Below, one piece after another: positions 1-6,080 of a stretch of DNA of 13,103 nt. The stretch spans positions 1-13,103 of the forward strand of contig JACRTZ010000189.1 of assembly GCA_014304965.1 (NCBI GenBank), given 5' to 3'. This stretch comes from Vulcanimicrobiota bacterium. Its GTDB lineage: Bacteria; Vulcanimicrobiota; Vulcanimicrobiia; Vulcanimicrobiales; Vulcanimicrobiaceae. A model generated the notes under the pieces. The model made no database searches, was not told where the DNA came from, and saw only the letters and a program-made list of their open reading frames with translations. Position 1 is the stretch's first letter. Every line of letters begins with the position of its first letter. The position numbers were made by a program, and so were the translations under genes.

Positions 1-24
1 GGCTCGGTGACGATCGGGACATAG
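1..24 (+). pseudogene. Segment of folE2 upstream of an in-frame TAG
   Basis: The first seven codons read GSVTIGT and end at TAG (22-24). They lie in the same frame as the FolE2 C-terminal reading frame that follows. In FolE2 proteins a strand of the type 'QRxxVTV' precedes the helix that leads into 'LLKRPDE' at about this distance, so these codons look like the same gene before a nonsense codon. Only 24 bases are visible, so this could instead be the natural end of an unrelated upstream gene. Confidence 0.4.
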
Positions 25-42
25 AGCGAACGTATAGGTGAG

Positions 43-405
43 GTGCGCGCTGAAGATCTCGTGGAGATCGTCGAAAATTCGATGTCGAGCGAAACGTACG
101 ACTTGCTCAAACGCCCCGACGAATTCTTCGTCGTCAACAAAGCCCATCACAACCCGCGTTTCGTCGAAGACGTGGTCCGCGGGATATTGGCGGGTGCGCT
201 CGAGATGTATGCCGATTTCCCGGACGATACGTTCGTGCTCGCGTCGCAAGTCAATTACGAGTCCATTCACAAGCACGATGCGATCGCCGAATCGTTCGGT
301 ACCTTCGGCGAGCTGCGCGCCGAGCTGCGCGGCGAACCTCGGCCGGAACCGAAAACGGATCGCGCCGCGTGGCTCGGAACCCGCGCCTCCTCGCTCGTCG
401 TCTGA
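43..405 (+). CDS. folE2: GTP cyclohydrolase FolE2 (type IB), C-terminal part
   Basis: The 120 residues match the C-terminal third of GTP cyclohydrolase IB (FolE2). That enzyme converts GTP to 7,8-dihydroneopterin triphosphate, the first step of folate (and queuosine) synthesis. The diagnostic runs are LLKRPDE, then NPRFVEDVVRG, then NYESIHKHDA; the last corresponds to the conserved ESIHxHxA segment of the active site. FolE2 is usually about 260-300 residues, so the catalytic Cys region lies upstream of the window or has been lost. The frame is closed upstream by TAG at 22-24. GTG at 43 is the first start after it, and AGGTGAG (36-42) directly abuts it, too close for a normal ribosome site. 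ATG at 82 would cut into the conserved region. Best read as the 3' end of an interrupted gene. The family is confident; the start and integrity are not. Confidence 0.7.
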   Translation: MRAEDLVEIVENSMSSETYDLLKRPDEFFVVNKAHHNPRFVEDVVRGILAGALEMYADFPDDTFVLASQVNYESIHKHDAIAESFGTFGELRAELRGEPRPEPKTDRAAWLGTRASSLVV

Positions 406-420
406 CGCCGCGCGCGAGAG

Positions 421-1596
421 TTAGCTGCGGGCCGCGCGCTCTTCGAGCGACCGGATGCGGCTGCCGAGCGACGGATGGGTCGCGAACAGCACCTCTGCCC
501 ATTTCGGCTGTTCGTCTTCGGCAAGATTGCGGTCCCGCAAACGGCGAAAGGCGTCCGCACCCGCTTGCGGGTCGCGCGTGGCTTCGATAGCAAAGGCGTC
601 GGCGGCGCGCTCGCGCGTGCGAGAGTACGCCGCCAGGAGCGGACCGAGCGCGATGCCGAGCGCCGTCGCCGCAAATGCGAGGCGGGCAAGGCCGTTCGTG
701 GATGCGAGTGAACCCGGAGTGCGACCGGCGAGCCCGCGCGCACCGAAAAAGAGCGCGCCCGCAGCTGCGGTTCCCACGCCGACGGCGCGCCAGGCATCGC
801 GATGGAGATAGTGGCCCAATTCGTGCGCGACGACGAACTCGACCTCGCGCTCTTCGAACGGCCCGAGCAGGGTGTCGCCGATGACGATGCGTTTCGAGCC
901 GAAGACGCCGGTCACGTACGCGTTCGCCTTTTCGGTTTGCCGGCTCATGTCCACGCGCAGGATGTGTGCGTCGCCGGCGCCGTAGCGCGCCGCAAGCGCG
1001 CGTAGCCGTTCCGCAAGCGGCCCCTCGAGCGGTTCGAACCGGTTGAACAGCGGCGCGATGACGCTCGGAACGAGCACGTTCGCGAGCACGAGCAGCGGAA
1101 AGCTCGCGACCGTTGCCAGCGCCGGCCACCACTTCGGGTAGCGCTCGATCGCCGACGCCAGCAGTTCGATCAACGGAACGCCGAGTGCGAGCGAAACGGC
1201 GACGCCCTTGCCCTGGTCGGAAAGCCACGCGCGCGCGTCCTGTTTGGTGAGCGCATAGCGGCGTTCGAAGACGTGGCCCTCGACGTAGGCAATCGGCGTG
1301 TCGGCGAGCGCCGATGCGAGCAGTCCGGTGACCGACCAGGCGACCCGGCGCCGCCGCGATTCGGGAAGCGCACCTTTCGAAACGACCGGCGCAATGCCGT
1401 AGGCGATAAAACCCAATTCGGCGATCGAACGCGCCAGCCCGGTCAGCGCTAGCGCGCGGCGCAAGCGCCCGTAGCGCTGCGGGTCTTGCGCCAGCGGTGC
1501 GTACGGCTCGCGTGCGTCGCCCACCATTTGCGCCGCGCGAACGCCGAGGTATCCGGATGCGAACCCGCCGGCGAGACCGATGAGAAAGCGGCGCAT
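421..1596 (-). CDS. M48 family (Ste24/CAAX protease-type) membrane zinc metalloprotease
   Basis: This 391-residue protein has several hydrophobic segments and a gluzincin active site. HELGH is at residues 258-262 and the third zinc ligand Glu329 lies in RTRERAADAF. The Ste24 hallmarks are FERRYALTKQ near 110, APLFNRFEPLEG near 181, and NAYVTGVFGSKRIVIGDTLL at 225-244. This sets it apart from the shorter HtpX branch. Family members are integral membrane proteases that cleave prenylated or misfolded membrane substrates; bacterial substrates are mostly unknown, so a quality-control role is inferred. The ATG start lies 17 bases from the divergent amidohydrolase start, so the promoter must lie within or very near the neighbouring coding sequence. 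The stop (TAA) lies 15 bases from the convergent folE2 stop. All key catalytic residues are intact. Confidence 0.88.
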   Translation of the reverse strand: MRRFLIGLAGGFASGYLGVRAAQMVGDAREPYAPLAQDPQRYGRLRRALALTGLARSIAELGFIAYGIAPVVSKGALPESRRRRVAWSVTGLLASALADTPIAYVEGHVFERRYALTKQDARAWLSDQGKGVAVSLALGVPLIELLASAIERYPKWWPALATVASFPLLVLANVLVPSVIAPLFNRFEPLEGPLAERLRALAARYGAGDAHILRVDMSRQTEKANAYVTGVFGSKRIVIGDTLLGPFEEREVEFVVAHELGHYLHRDAWRAVGVGTAAAGALFFGARGLAGRTPGSLASTNGLARLAFAATALGIALGPLLAAYSRTRERAADAFAIEATRDPQAGADAFRRLRDRNLAEDEQPKWAEVLFATHPSLGSRIRSLEERAARS

Positions 1597-1613
1597 GTGC
1601 GAACTCTTACGCC

Positions 1614-3110
1614 GTGCAACGCTTCGTCAACTGCCGCGCGTACGCGTTCGATCCCGCCAGCCGCTCGTACGTCCGGCGCGATGGTTTCGTTCTGGACGGC
1701 TCTCGCTTCGCGTCGTTCGACGTCCGCGAAGCCGGGAACGACGTTGCGACCGTCGATTTGGGCGGCGCGACCGTGGTGCCGGCATTCGCCGATTGTCACG
1801 TGCACCTGACCGATACGGGCCTGAAAAGCGGTTCGCGCGACCTCGGCGAGGTGCGCGACGCGAACGGATTCGCCGCGCGAGTCCGGGAGCTGCCGGCGGG
1901 CGAAGGGTTTGTCTACGCGGCGAATTACGACGAGTCGTTGTGGCGCGACGGCGCGGTTGCCGGCGCCGAAGTGCTCGATCGGTTCTTCGCCGATCGGCCG
2001 GCGATGCTCGTGCGTGTGGACGGACACTCGTGCCTCGTCAACCGCAAGACGTTCGGCGAGCTTGGGCTCGACGCAGCGCTGAGCGGCATCGAACGCGATC
2101 CGAACGGCGCGCCGACCGGCAGACTCTTCGCCCAGGCCAACTTTCGCGCCCAGGCGCTCTTTCTCGAGCGCATCCCCGAAGCTCTGCGGCGCGCGGCCGA
2201 ACGGGAAGCGCTCGCCCTGGCGCTCGCGGCGGGCGCCGTGCACCTGCACGCGCAGCTGATCGGATTCGCATCGCGCGAGGCGTATGCCGAGGAGATTCGC
2301 GCATTGCGCGCGATGTCGCCCGCGAAGATTTCTCCAAAGATCTGCGAGCGCGATCCCGCGCTCGCGAAGTCGCTCGGCCTGCCGTTCGTCGGTGGCGACG
2401 TCTTCTTAGACGGTTCGATCGGCAGCGGAACCGCCGCGCTACGGACGCCCTATTGCGACCGGCCCGGCTCGGGCGCGCTCGCGCTTTCCGACGAAGAGGT
2501 GCGGACCTATTTCGGTCAGGCCGAGGCGCTGGGCATCTCTGCGGGTGTGCACGCGATCGGAGACCGAGCGATCGAACAGTGTCTGGCGGCGTGGGAAGAG
2601 GTGCTCGGGGGAGTTCCGAGCGCGCGCAACCGGCATTTCATCGAGCACTTCGAGATTGCGGATGCCGCGCAGATCGCGCGTGCCTCCAAACTGGGCATCT
2701 ATCTTTCGATGCAGCCGCAGTTCGACGCAATTTGGGGCGGCGCCGGCAACATGTATGCGACGCGCCTGGGCGGCGAGCGCGCGCGGAGCATGAATGCGTT
2801 GCGCTCGGCGCTCGACGCCGGCGCCGTGCTGTGCGGCGGTGACGACAGTCCCGTCTGCCCGCTGTCGCCGCTCGCCGGCATGGCGGCGGCTTGCGAGCAT
2901 CACGAAACGTCTCAGCGCTTGACGCCGCTCGAAGCGTTGACGATGTATACGTATGATGCGGCGCGCCTGGTCTTTGCGGAGACGAAGACGGGTGCGCTCG
3001 CGGCGGGATTCGATGCCGACTTCGTTGTGCTCGATCGCGACCCGTTCGACGGCGCGCCGTTCGCCCAGACGCGCGTGCTCGAAACGTGGGTGAATGGCAC
3101 TCGCGCGTAG
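1614..3110 (+). CDS. YtcJ-type metal-dependent amidohydrolase
   Basis: This 498-residue protein belongs to the amidohydrolase_3/YtcJ branch of the amidohydrolase superfamily. The N-terminal beta part leads into VVPAFADCHVHL, giving the metal-binding HxH (His62, His64). Further family segments are VFLDGSIGSGTAALRTPY (263-280), the His motif GVHAIGDRAI (311-320), HFIEHFEI (341-348) and the late Asp motif CGGDDSPVCPLSP (407-419), where related enzymes have GSD.P. Length and order are normal. Members hydrolyse amide or related C-N bonds in small molecules; the substrate here cannot be read from sequence. The start is GTG at 1614 with no clear Shine-Dalgarno sequence, divergent from the M48 protease with a 17-base gap. 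It ends in TAG, followed 57 bases later by a tRNA gene. Confidence 0.85.
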   Translation: MQRFVNCRAYAFDPASRSYVRRDGFVLDGSRFASFDVREAGNDVATVDLGGATVVPAFADCHVHLTDTGLKSGSRDLGEVRDANGFAARVRELPAGEGFVYAANYDESLWRDGAVAGAEVLDRFFADRPAMLVRVDGHSCLVNRKTFGELGLDAALSGIERDPNGAPTGRLFAQANFRAQALFLERIPEALRRAAEREALALALAAGAVHLHAQLIGFASREAYAEEIRALRAMSPAKISPKICERDPALAKSLGLPFVGGDVFLDGSIGSGTAALRTPYCDRPGSGALALSDEEVRTYFGQAEALGISAGVHAIGDRAIEQCLAAWEEVLGGVPSARNRHFIEHFEIADAAQIARASKLGIYLSMQPQFDAIWGGAGNMYATRLGGERARSMNALRSALDAGAVLCGGDDSPVCPLSPLAGMAAACEHHETSQRLTPLEALTMYTYDAARLVFAETKTGALAAGFDADFVVLDRDPFDGAPFAQTRVLETWVNGTRA

Positions 3111-3167
3111 ACGAATGGCTACATCGCTGAAATCGAACGGCAACATCATGATGCTTCGATATGGGCA

Positions 3168-3241
3168 GCGCCCGTAGCTTAACTGGATAAAGCGCGATCC
3201 TGACGAAATCGACGATGTCAGTTCGAATCTGACCGGGCGCA
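3168..3241 (+). tRNA. tRNA-Val(GAC)
   Basis: A complete cloverleaf of 74 bases can be drawn. The acceptor stem GCGCCCG (3168-3174) pairs with CGGGCGC (3234-3240), with A3241 as discriminator. The D arm is GCTT/AAGC around AACTGGATA. The anticodon arm is CGATC/AATCG with loop CTGACGA, giving U33 and anticodon GAC at 3202-3204. The variable loop has 5 bases. The T arm is GTCAG/CTGAC around TTCGAAT. A35, C36 and A73 are valine identity elements. Oddities are a C.A mismatch closing the anticodon loop (C3199/A3207), G37 where Val tRNAs usually have A, and a D loop and acceptor that also resemble arginine tRNAs. CCA is not encoded. Confidence 0.88.
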
Positions 3242-3250
3242 GCCCAGAAA

Positions 3251-3308
3251 CCGTTTCGGCCTTGCTGAGCGTTCGTCACGCTATCGTCATGACGGCGGGC
3301 CGAAACGG
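3251..3308 (+). repeat. 11-bp perfect inverted repeat downstream of the tRNA
   Basis: CCGTTTCGGCC (3251-3261) is the exact reverse complement of GGCCGAAACGG (3298-3308), separated by 36 bases. The loop contains the palindrome CGTCATGACG (3285-3294), so a branched hairpin is possible. A T-run (3324-3328) follows about 15 bases after the stem, too far for a classic intrinsic terminator. It may shape the 3' end of the tRNA transcript or be a protein-binding site. The inverted repeat is certain; its role is not. Confidence 0.6.
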
Positions 3309-3316
3309 CGGGAGAT

Positions 3317-3345
3317 TTGACTCTTTTTAATTCCGAGGTTATACT
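3317..3345 (+). promoter_or_regulatory. Strong sigma70-type promoter (TTGACT-N17-TATACT)
   Basis: TTGACT (3317-3322) and TATACT (3340-3345) are separated by exactly 17 bases, each one mismatch from consensus. Transcription would begin near 3351-3353. The surrounding AT-rich stretch (3315-3350) stands out against the GC-rich neighbourhood. The first recognisable coding sequence starts about 160 bases downstream at 3511, so the promoter drives either a long structured leader for the secreted protein or a short RNA ending at the hairpin at 3371-3406. Not tested. Confidence 0.65.
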
Positions 3346-3370
3346 TACTTCGGCATCTCGATTTCGTCAG

Positions 3371-3406
3371 CGAACCGGCGAGCACTTAAATGGGCTCGCC
3401 GTTTCG
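3371..3406 (+). terminator. Stable hairpin, possible attenuator or terminator
   Basis: CGAACCGGCGAGC (3371-3383) pairs with GCTCGCCGTTTCG (3394-3406) in a 13-position stem with one mismatch and a 10-base AU-rich loop (3384-3393). A modest T-rich tail (TTTCGTTAT, 3402-3410) partly overlaps the 3' arm. The hairpin lies about 20 bases after the predicted transcription start from the promoter at 3317-3345. It could therefore end a small RNA of roughly 60 bases or act as an attenuator in the leader of the next gene. The weak T-tract makes efficient intrinsic termination uncertain. Confidence 0.45.
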
Positions 3407-3510
3407 TTATACGTCATTTCTGAGCCTGACGGCTACTTTCGCGTGTTGCCGGTCACGAATTGGGCGGCGGTCTTAGAGCCGCGCAGCAAACGGGGACGAT
3501 ATACTAAGTG

Positions 3511-4032
3511 ATGAGAAAAATCACGGCCGCCGCCGTCGCCGTTTTAGCATGTGCGACCGGATCGTATGCGCCGGTGCTCGCCGGCTCGACGGCGCTGAAG
3601 CCGGCCGCTGTAAGCGCGGGCGCGCCGGAATCGGCCTACGAGCCGGCCGCGGTCTTTCTGCGTCGCAGTACGCTCGAGGCCGACGGGCCGCGGAAAGGCA
3701 CGACGCACCTGGCATTGTTCGTGCGCTACCCGGACGGCCGCAGCTGGATGCTCGGGGCATATCCGGACGGCAAATACGAAGAGCTCGCCCAGGCGGCGCC
3801 CGCGATCATGCGCTGCTCTGCCGGGAAAGAGCCGCCGTTGCCGCGCGCGCACTACGTCGCGGTCGCGACCGGCGCCCAGGGGGGCGAACTCGCGGCGTAC
3901 ATCGTTCGCTATTGTTCGAGCTATAACACCGCGGCGATTCCCTACGATACGTCGGTTCCCGCAAGCGGCGCCGCCGACAATGCGTTCGTGCTCGACCTGC
4001 TGCGCCGCGGCGGCGTAACCGTCAAACGCTAG
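3511..4032 (+). CDS. Small secreted protein of unknown function
   Basis: This protein of 173 residues begins with MRKITAAAVAVL, a hydrophobic stretch and a likely signal-peptidase site near VLAG-S (about residue 25), so it is probably exported. The mature part is about 148 residues, rich in Ala and Pro early, with FLRRSTLEADG, a beta-rich middle (LALFVRYPDGRSWMLG) and a helical C-terminal end. Two cysteines in the mature part (IMRCSAG and VRYCSSY) could form a disulfide. No family is recognised. GTG at 3508 directly precedes the ATG and is an alternative start. There is no good Shine-Dalgarno sequence; TATACT at 3500-3505 is positioned so that transcription could begin at or next to the ATG, which would make a leaderless message. 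It ends in TAG seven bases from the convergent Mrp gene. Confidence 0.65.
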   Translation: MRKITAAAVAVLACATGSYAPVLAGSTALKPAAVSAGAPESAYEPAAVFLRRSTLEADGPRKGTTHLALFVRYPDGRSWMLGAYPDGKYEELAQAAPAIMRCSAGKEPPLPRAHYVAVATGAQGGELAAYIVRYCSSYNTAAIPYDTSVPASGAADNAFVLDLLRRGGVTVKR

Positions 4033-4039
4033 CGCGCGC

Positions 4040-5128
4040 CTAAATCAGCGAAATCGTCTCTTTCGCTTTGGGGAGCGCCGCGAGCGCGCCCATGAGCGAA
4101 GCGGCCAATTCGTCGCAGATGGGATCGTCGAACTCGTCGAGCCGTCCGGCGTCGGCGACCGCCATCATCTGCGGCATGAGCGGGATGCGCGCGAAGAGCG
4201 GAGCGCGCGCCAACTCGGCGACTTGATCGGCGTACGACGGCCCGAATACGTCGTAACGTTTGCCCGTATCGGGCGCTTCGAAGTACGACATGTTTTCGAC
4301 CACGCCGAGGATCTGCCGTTTGAGCTGGTGGACCAAATTTGCGGCCTTACGAACGATCATCGTTGCGAGCGCTTGCGGCATCGTCACCAGCACGACGCCG
4401 TCGATGGAGAGCGATTGCAGGACGGTCAACGGCGCATCGGACGTGCCCGGCGGTAAGTCCACGAGCAGCACATCGAGGTCGCCCCACAGCGTTTGTTCAA
4501 AAAATTGCCGGATTACGCCCGAGAGGATCGGACCGCGCCAGATCATCGCCGTGTCTTCCTCGGGCGTCAGCAGATTCGAACTGACGACCTGGATCGCCGA
4601 ACGCGTGAGGGCGGGAACGAAGAGCGGTTTCGGCGGCGCTCCGGCCGTCGCCGGCGCGTCCGGATCGCTTTCGACCGCGAGCGGCTGGCGCAAGCCGAAC
4701 AGCCGCGGGACGGAAGGGCCGGTGATGTCCGCATCGAGGATGCCGACCCGCTTGCCGGCGCGACGCAAGCCCACCGCGAGCAGACCCGTGACGAGCGATT
4801 TGCCCACGCCGCCTTTGCCCGACATCACCGGAACGACGCTTGCAATCGAACTTTTCTTGGCGAATGCGCCGGGCGCGTTCCGAGCGGGCCGGCGATCCTC
4901 GTTCATGATCGTCGGCACGCGGCCGGAAAGGCGCGCTTGGGTGAGCGCGGCGATAATCGGCTCTGCGCGCAGGCCGTGCGCCTTGGCGCCCTGCTCGATC
5001 GTCTCGTATTTGTTGACCGAACAGCCGGAGCAGCTGAGGCCGAACCCCGAGAGGACCTCCTGGGCGATCGGCAGGTCGGCGACCAGTTGAGAGATATTGG
5101 TGCTGGACGTGATTTCGAGCGTGGGCAT
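4040..5128 (-). CDS. Mrp/ApbC-family P-loop ATPase with N-terminal DUF1858-like domain
   Basis: This 362-residue protein joins two domains. Residues about 10-52 (LPIAQEVLSGFGLSCSGCSV, then ETIEQGAKAHGL) resemble DUF1858, a small domain with a CxxC (Cys33, Cys36) found in proteins linked to iron-sulfur clusters and redox. Residues about 95-350 are a Mrp/NBP35-type ATPase with the deviant Walker A SGKGGVGKS (102-110), DADITGPSVPRLFG, and LVDLPPGTSDA. Mrp proteins bind and deliver Fe-S clusters through a C-terminal CxxC in 'MSYFxCPxC'; here that segment reads MSYFEAPDTGKRYDVFG, with both cysteines gone. The usual N-terminal MIP18/DUF59 domain is absent. A Fe-S carrier role is therefore inferred, possibly using the N-terminal cysteines. 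GGAGA abuts the ATG, an unusually short spacing; ATG at codon 74 would give a bare ATPase. Transcribed divergently from the small peptide and dprA. Confidence 0.85.
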   Translation of the reverse strand: MPTLEITSSTNISQLVADLPIAQEVLSGFGLSCSGCSVNKYETIEQGAKAHGLRAEPIIAALTQARLSGRVPTIMNEDRRPARNAPGAFAKKSSIASVVPVMSGKGGVGKSLVTGLLAVGLRRAGKRVGILDADITGPSVPRLFGLRQPLAVESDPDAPATAGAPPKPLFVPALTRSAIQVVSSNLLTPEEDTAMIWRGPILSGVIRQFFEQTLWGDLDVLLVDLPPGTSDAPLTVLQSLSIDGVVLVTMPQALATMIVRKAANLVHQLKRQILGVVENMSYFEAPDTGKRYDVFGPSYADQVAELARAPLFARIPLMPQMMAVADAGRLDEFDDPICDELAASLMGALAALPKAKETISLI

Positions 5129-5163
5129 TCTCCAGAGCTTCGACGGGCGCGCCCGGTAATCCG

Positions 5164-5262
5164 ATGAAGGGCGGCGACTTCGATTTCAATCGCACGATTG
5201 CGGCCTCGATCGTGGCCGCCGCGATTGCAACGGTCATCGTTCACTTTTGGCTGTATCGCTGA
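5164..5262 (+). CDS. Predicted 32-residue single-pass membrane peptide
   Basis: An ATG-initiated frame of 33 codons encodes a short polar start (MKGGDFDFNR) followed by one hydrophobic helix of about 20 residues ending in HFWLYR, and stops at TGA 5260-5262. Roughly three quarters of its third codon positions are G or C, in line with neighbouring real genes. It fills the gap between the divergent Mrp gene and dprA and overlaps the putative TTG start of dprA by 16 bases, suggesting coupling. No Shine-Dalgarno sequence is evident and the family is unknown; small size makes a chance frame possible. Confidence 0.42.
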   Translation: MKGGDFDFNRTIAASIVAAAIATVIVHFWLYR

Positions 5263-6080
5263 ATCCGCTCGTCTTGCTCGCGGCCGCAATCCTGCGCATC
5301 CCGGCGCGGCGCATCCGCGCGCTCGCCTGCGGCGATGAAGGCGCGTTGCGCGATTGGCTGGCGAACGAGTCGGCCACCCGCCTTGCCGAAGCGCGGCGTG
5401 ACGCGCGCGTGGCGGCTCGCCGGCTGGAGCGTTTGGGCGCGCGCGTCGTCGCGCTCCGCGACGAAGATTACCCCGAAGGACTGCGCGATCTCAAGGACCC
5501 GCCGCCGTTTTTGACCGTGCGGGGTTCGCTCGCTCCAAGCGTGCGCCGGCGCGCGGGCGTCGCGATCGTCGGAACGCGAACGCCGGCCGAGCCCTCCGCG
5601 CAGTTCGCGTACGAACTCGCACGCCGCATCTCGGGACCCGTGGTGAGCGGGCTCGCGCTCGGCATCGACGCGGCCGCGCACCGCGGCGCGCTCGACACGA
5701 ACGCGACCACGATTGCCTACGTCGGAAATGGGCTCGGCGCTACGTATCCGCCCGAACACGTCGAACTCGAAGAGCGCATCGTGGCGAACGGCGGCGCGAT
5801 TCTTTCGGAACAATTGCCGGGCGAAACCGTAACGCGTTGGGCGCTGACGCGCCGCGACCGTTTACAGGCCGCGCACGCGGGCTGCGTCGTGCTGGTGGAA
5901 AGCGATGCCGGCGGCGGCGCGATGTACGCGATGCGCGCGGCCCGCGCCGTCGCTCGCCCGTGGTACGCGCTCGCACCGCGCGAGGGCGCCGATTTCGCCG
6001 GCAACGAGCGTGCCATCGCAGACGGCGCCGTCGTCCTTCCATGGGATGCAGCCGCCGCAGCGCGAATCATCGAAGGATGA
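5247..6080 (+). CDS. dprA: DNA-processing protein DprA
   Basis: This 277-residue protein has the DprA Rossmann-like fold. An N-terminal helical region (ILRIPARRIRAL...) precedes GVAIVGTRTPAEPSAQFAYELA, SGLALGIDAAAHRGAL (matching the family SGLAxGIDxxAHxxAL), YPPEHVELEERI, and a diverged GETVTRWALTRRDRLQAAHA in place of the usual FPxRNRxIAGLS. DprA binds single-stranded DNA and loads RecA during natural transformation. The protein is shorter than many DprAs (about 360 residues) and lacks the C-terminal winged-helix domain, which is common in some lineages. The start is uncertain: TTG at 5247 is the furthest upstream plausible one and overlaps the small membrane peptide. The stop overlaps the next gene as ATGA. 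No other competence genes are in the window. Confidence 0.82.
   Translation: MAVSLNPLVLLAAAILRIPARRIRALACGDEGALRDWLANESATRLAEARRDARVAARRLERLGARVVALRDEDYPEGLRDLKDPPPFLTVRGSLAPSVRRRAGVAIVGTRTPAEPSAQFAYELARRISGPVVSGLALGIDAAAHRGALDTNATTIAYVGNGLGATYPPEHVELEERIVANGGAILSEQLPGETVTRWALTRRDRLQAAHAGCVVLVESDAGGGAMYAMRAARAVARPWYALAPREGADFAGNERAIADGAVVLPWDAAAAARIIEG

Larger units (their letters stand above)
3242..3510 (+). other. Non-coding structured region between tRNA and secreted-protein gene
   Basis: This stretch of about 270 bases holds two strong inverted repeats, a sigma70 promoter, and smaller hairpins such as AGCC-TGAC-GGCT (within 3423-3434) and GCGG/CCGC arms near 3467-3482. It ends with TATACT (3500-3505), a second -10-like box six bases before the ATG at 3511. 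I do not recognise a known riboswitch family. The one open frame across it would have to start on the -35 box and shows no convincing protein features. Confidence 0.5.

Noticed and set aside
1..24. Reassigned TAG codon
   Set aside because: The amidohydrolase, secreted protein, Mrp, HemL-like and NYN genes all end with TAG at sensible positions, so TAG works as a stop in this genome.
251..1228. Long open frame on the minus strand inside the M48 gene
   Set aside because: It is an out-of-frame, Arg-rich shadow, typical of GC-rich coding DNA. The M48 frame carries all the family motifs.
3168..3241. Reading the tRNA as Arg(ACG)
   Set aside because: ACG occurs in the loop, but using it as the anticodon would shift the stem and lose U33. 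The 5-bp stem with a 7-base loop places GAC at 34-36.
3317..3511. 64-codon open frame across the leader region
   Set aside because: Its TTG start is the -35 box of a strong promoter, there is no in-frame ATG, the predicted protein has no recognisable features, and two hairpins lie inside it.
5837..6076. N-terminal extension of the HemL-like gene
   Set aside because: It is an Arg-rich translation of dprA in another frame. HemL homology begins right after ATG 6077.
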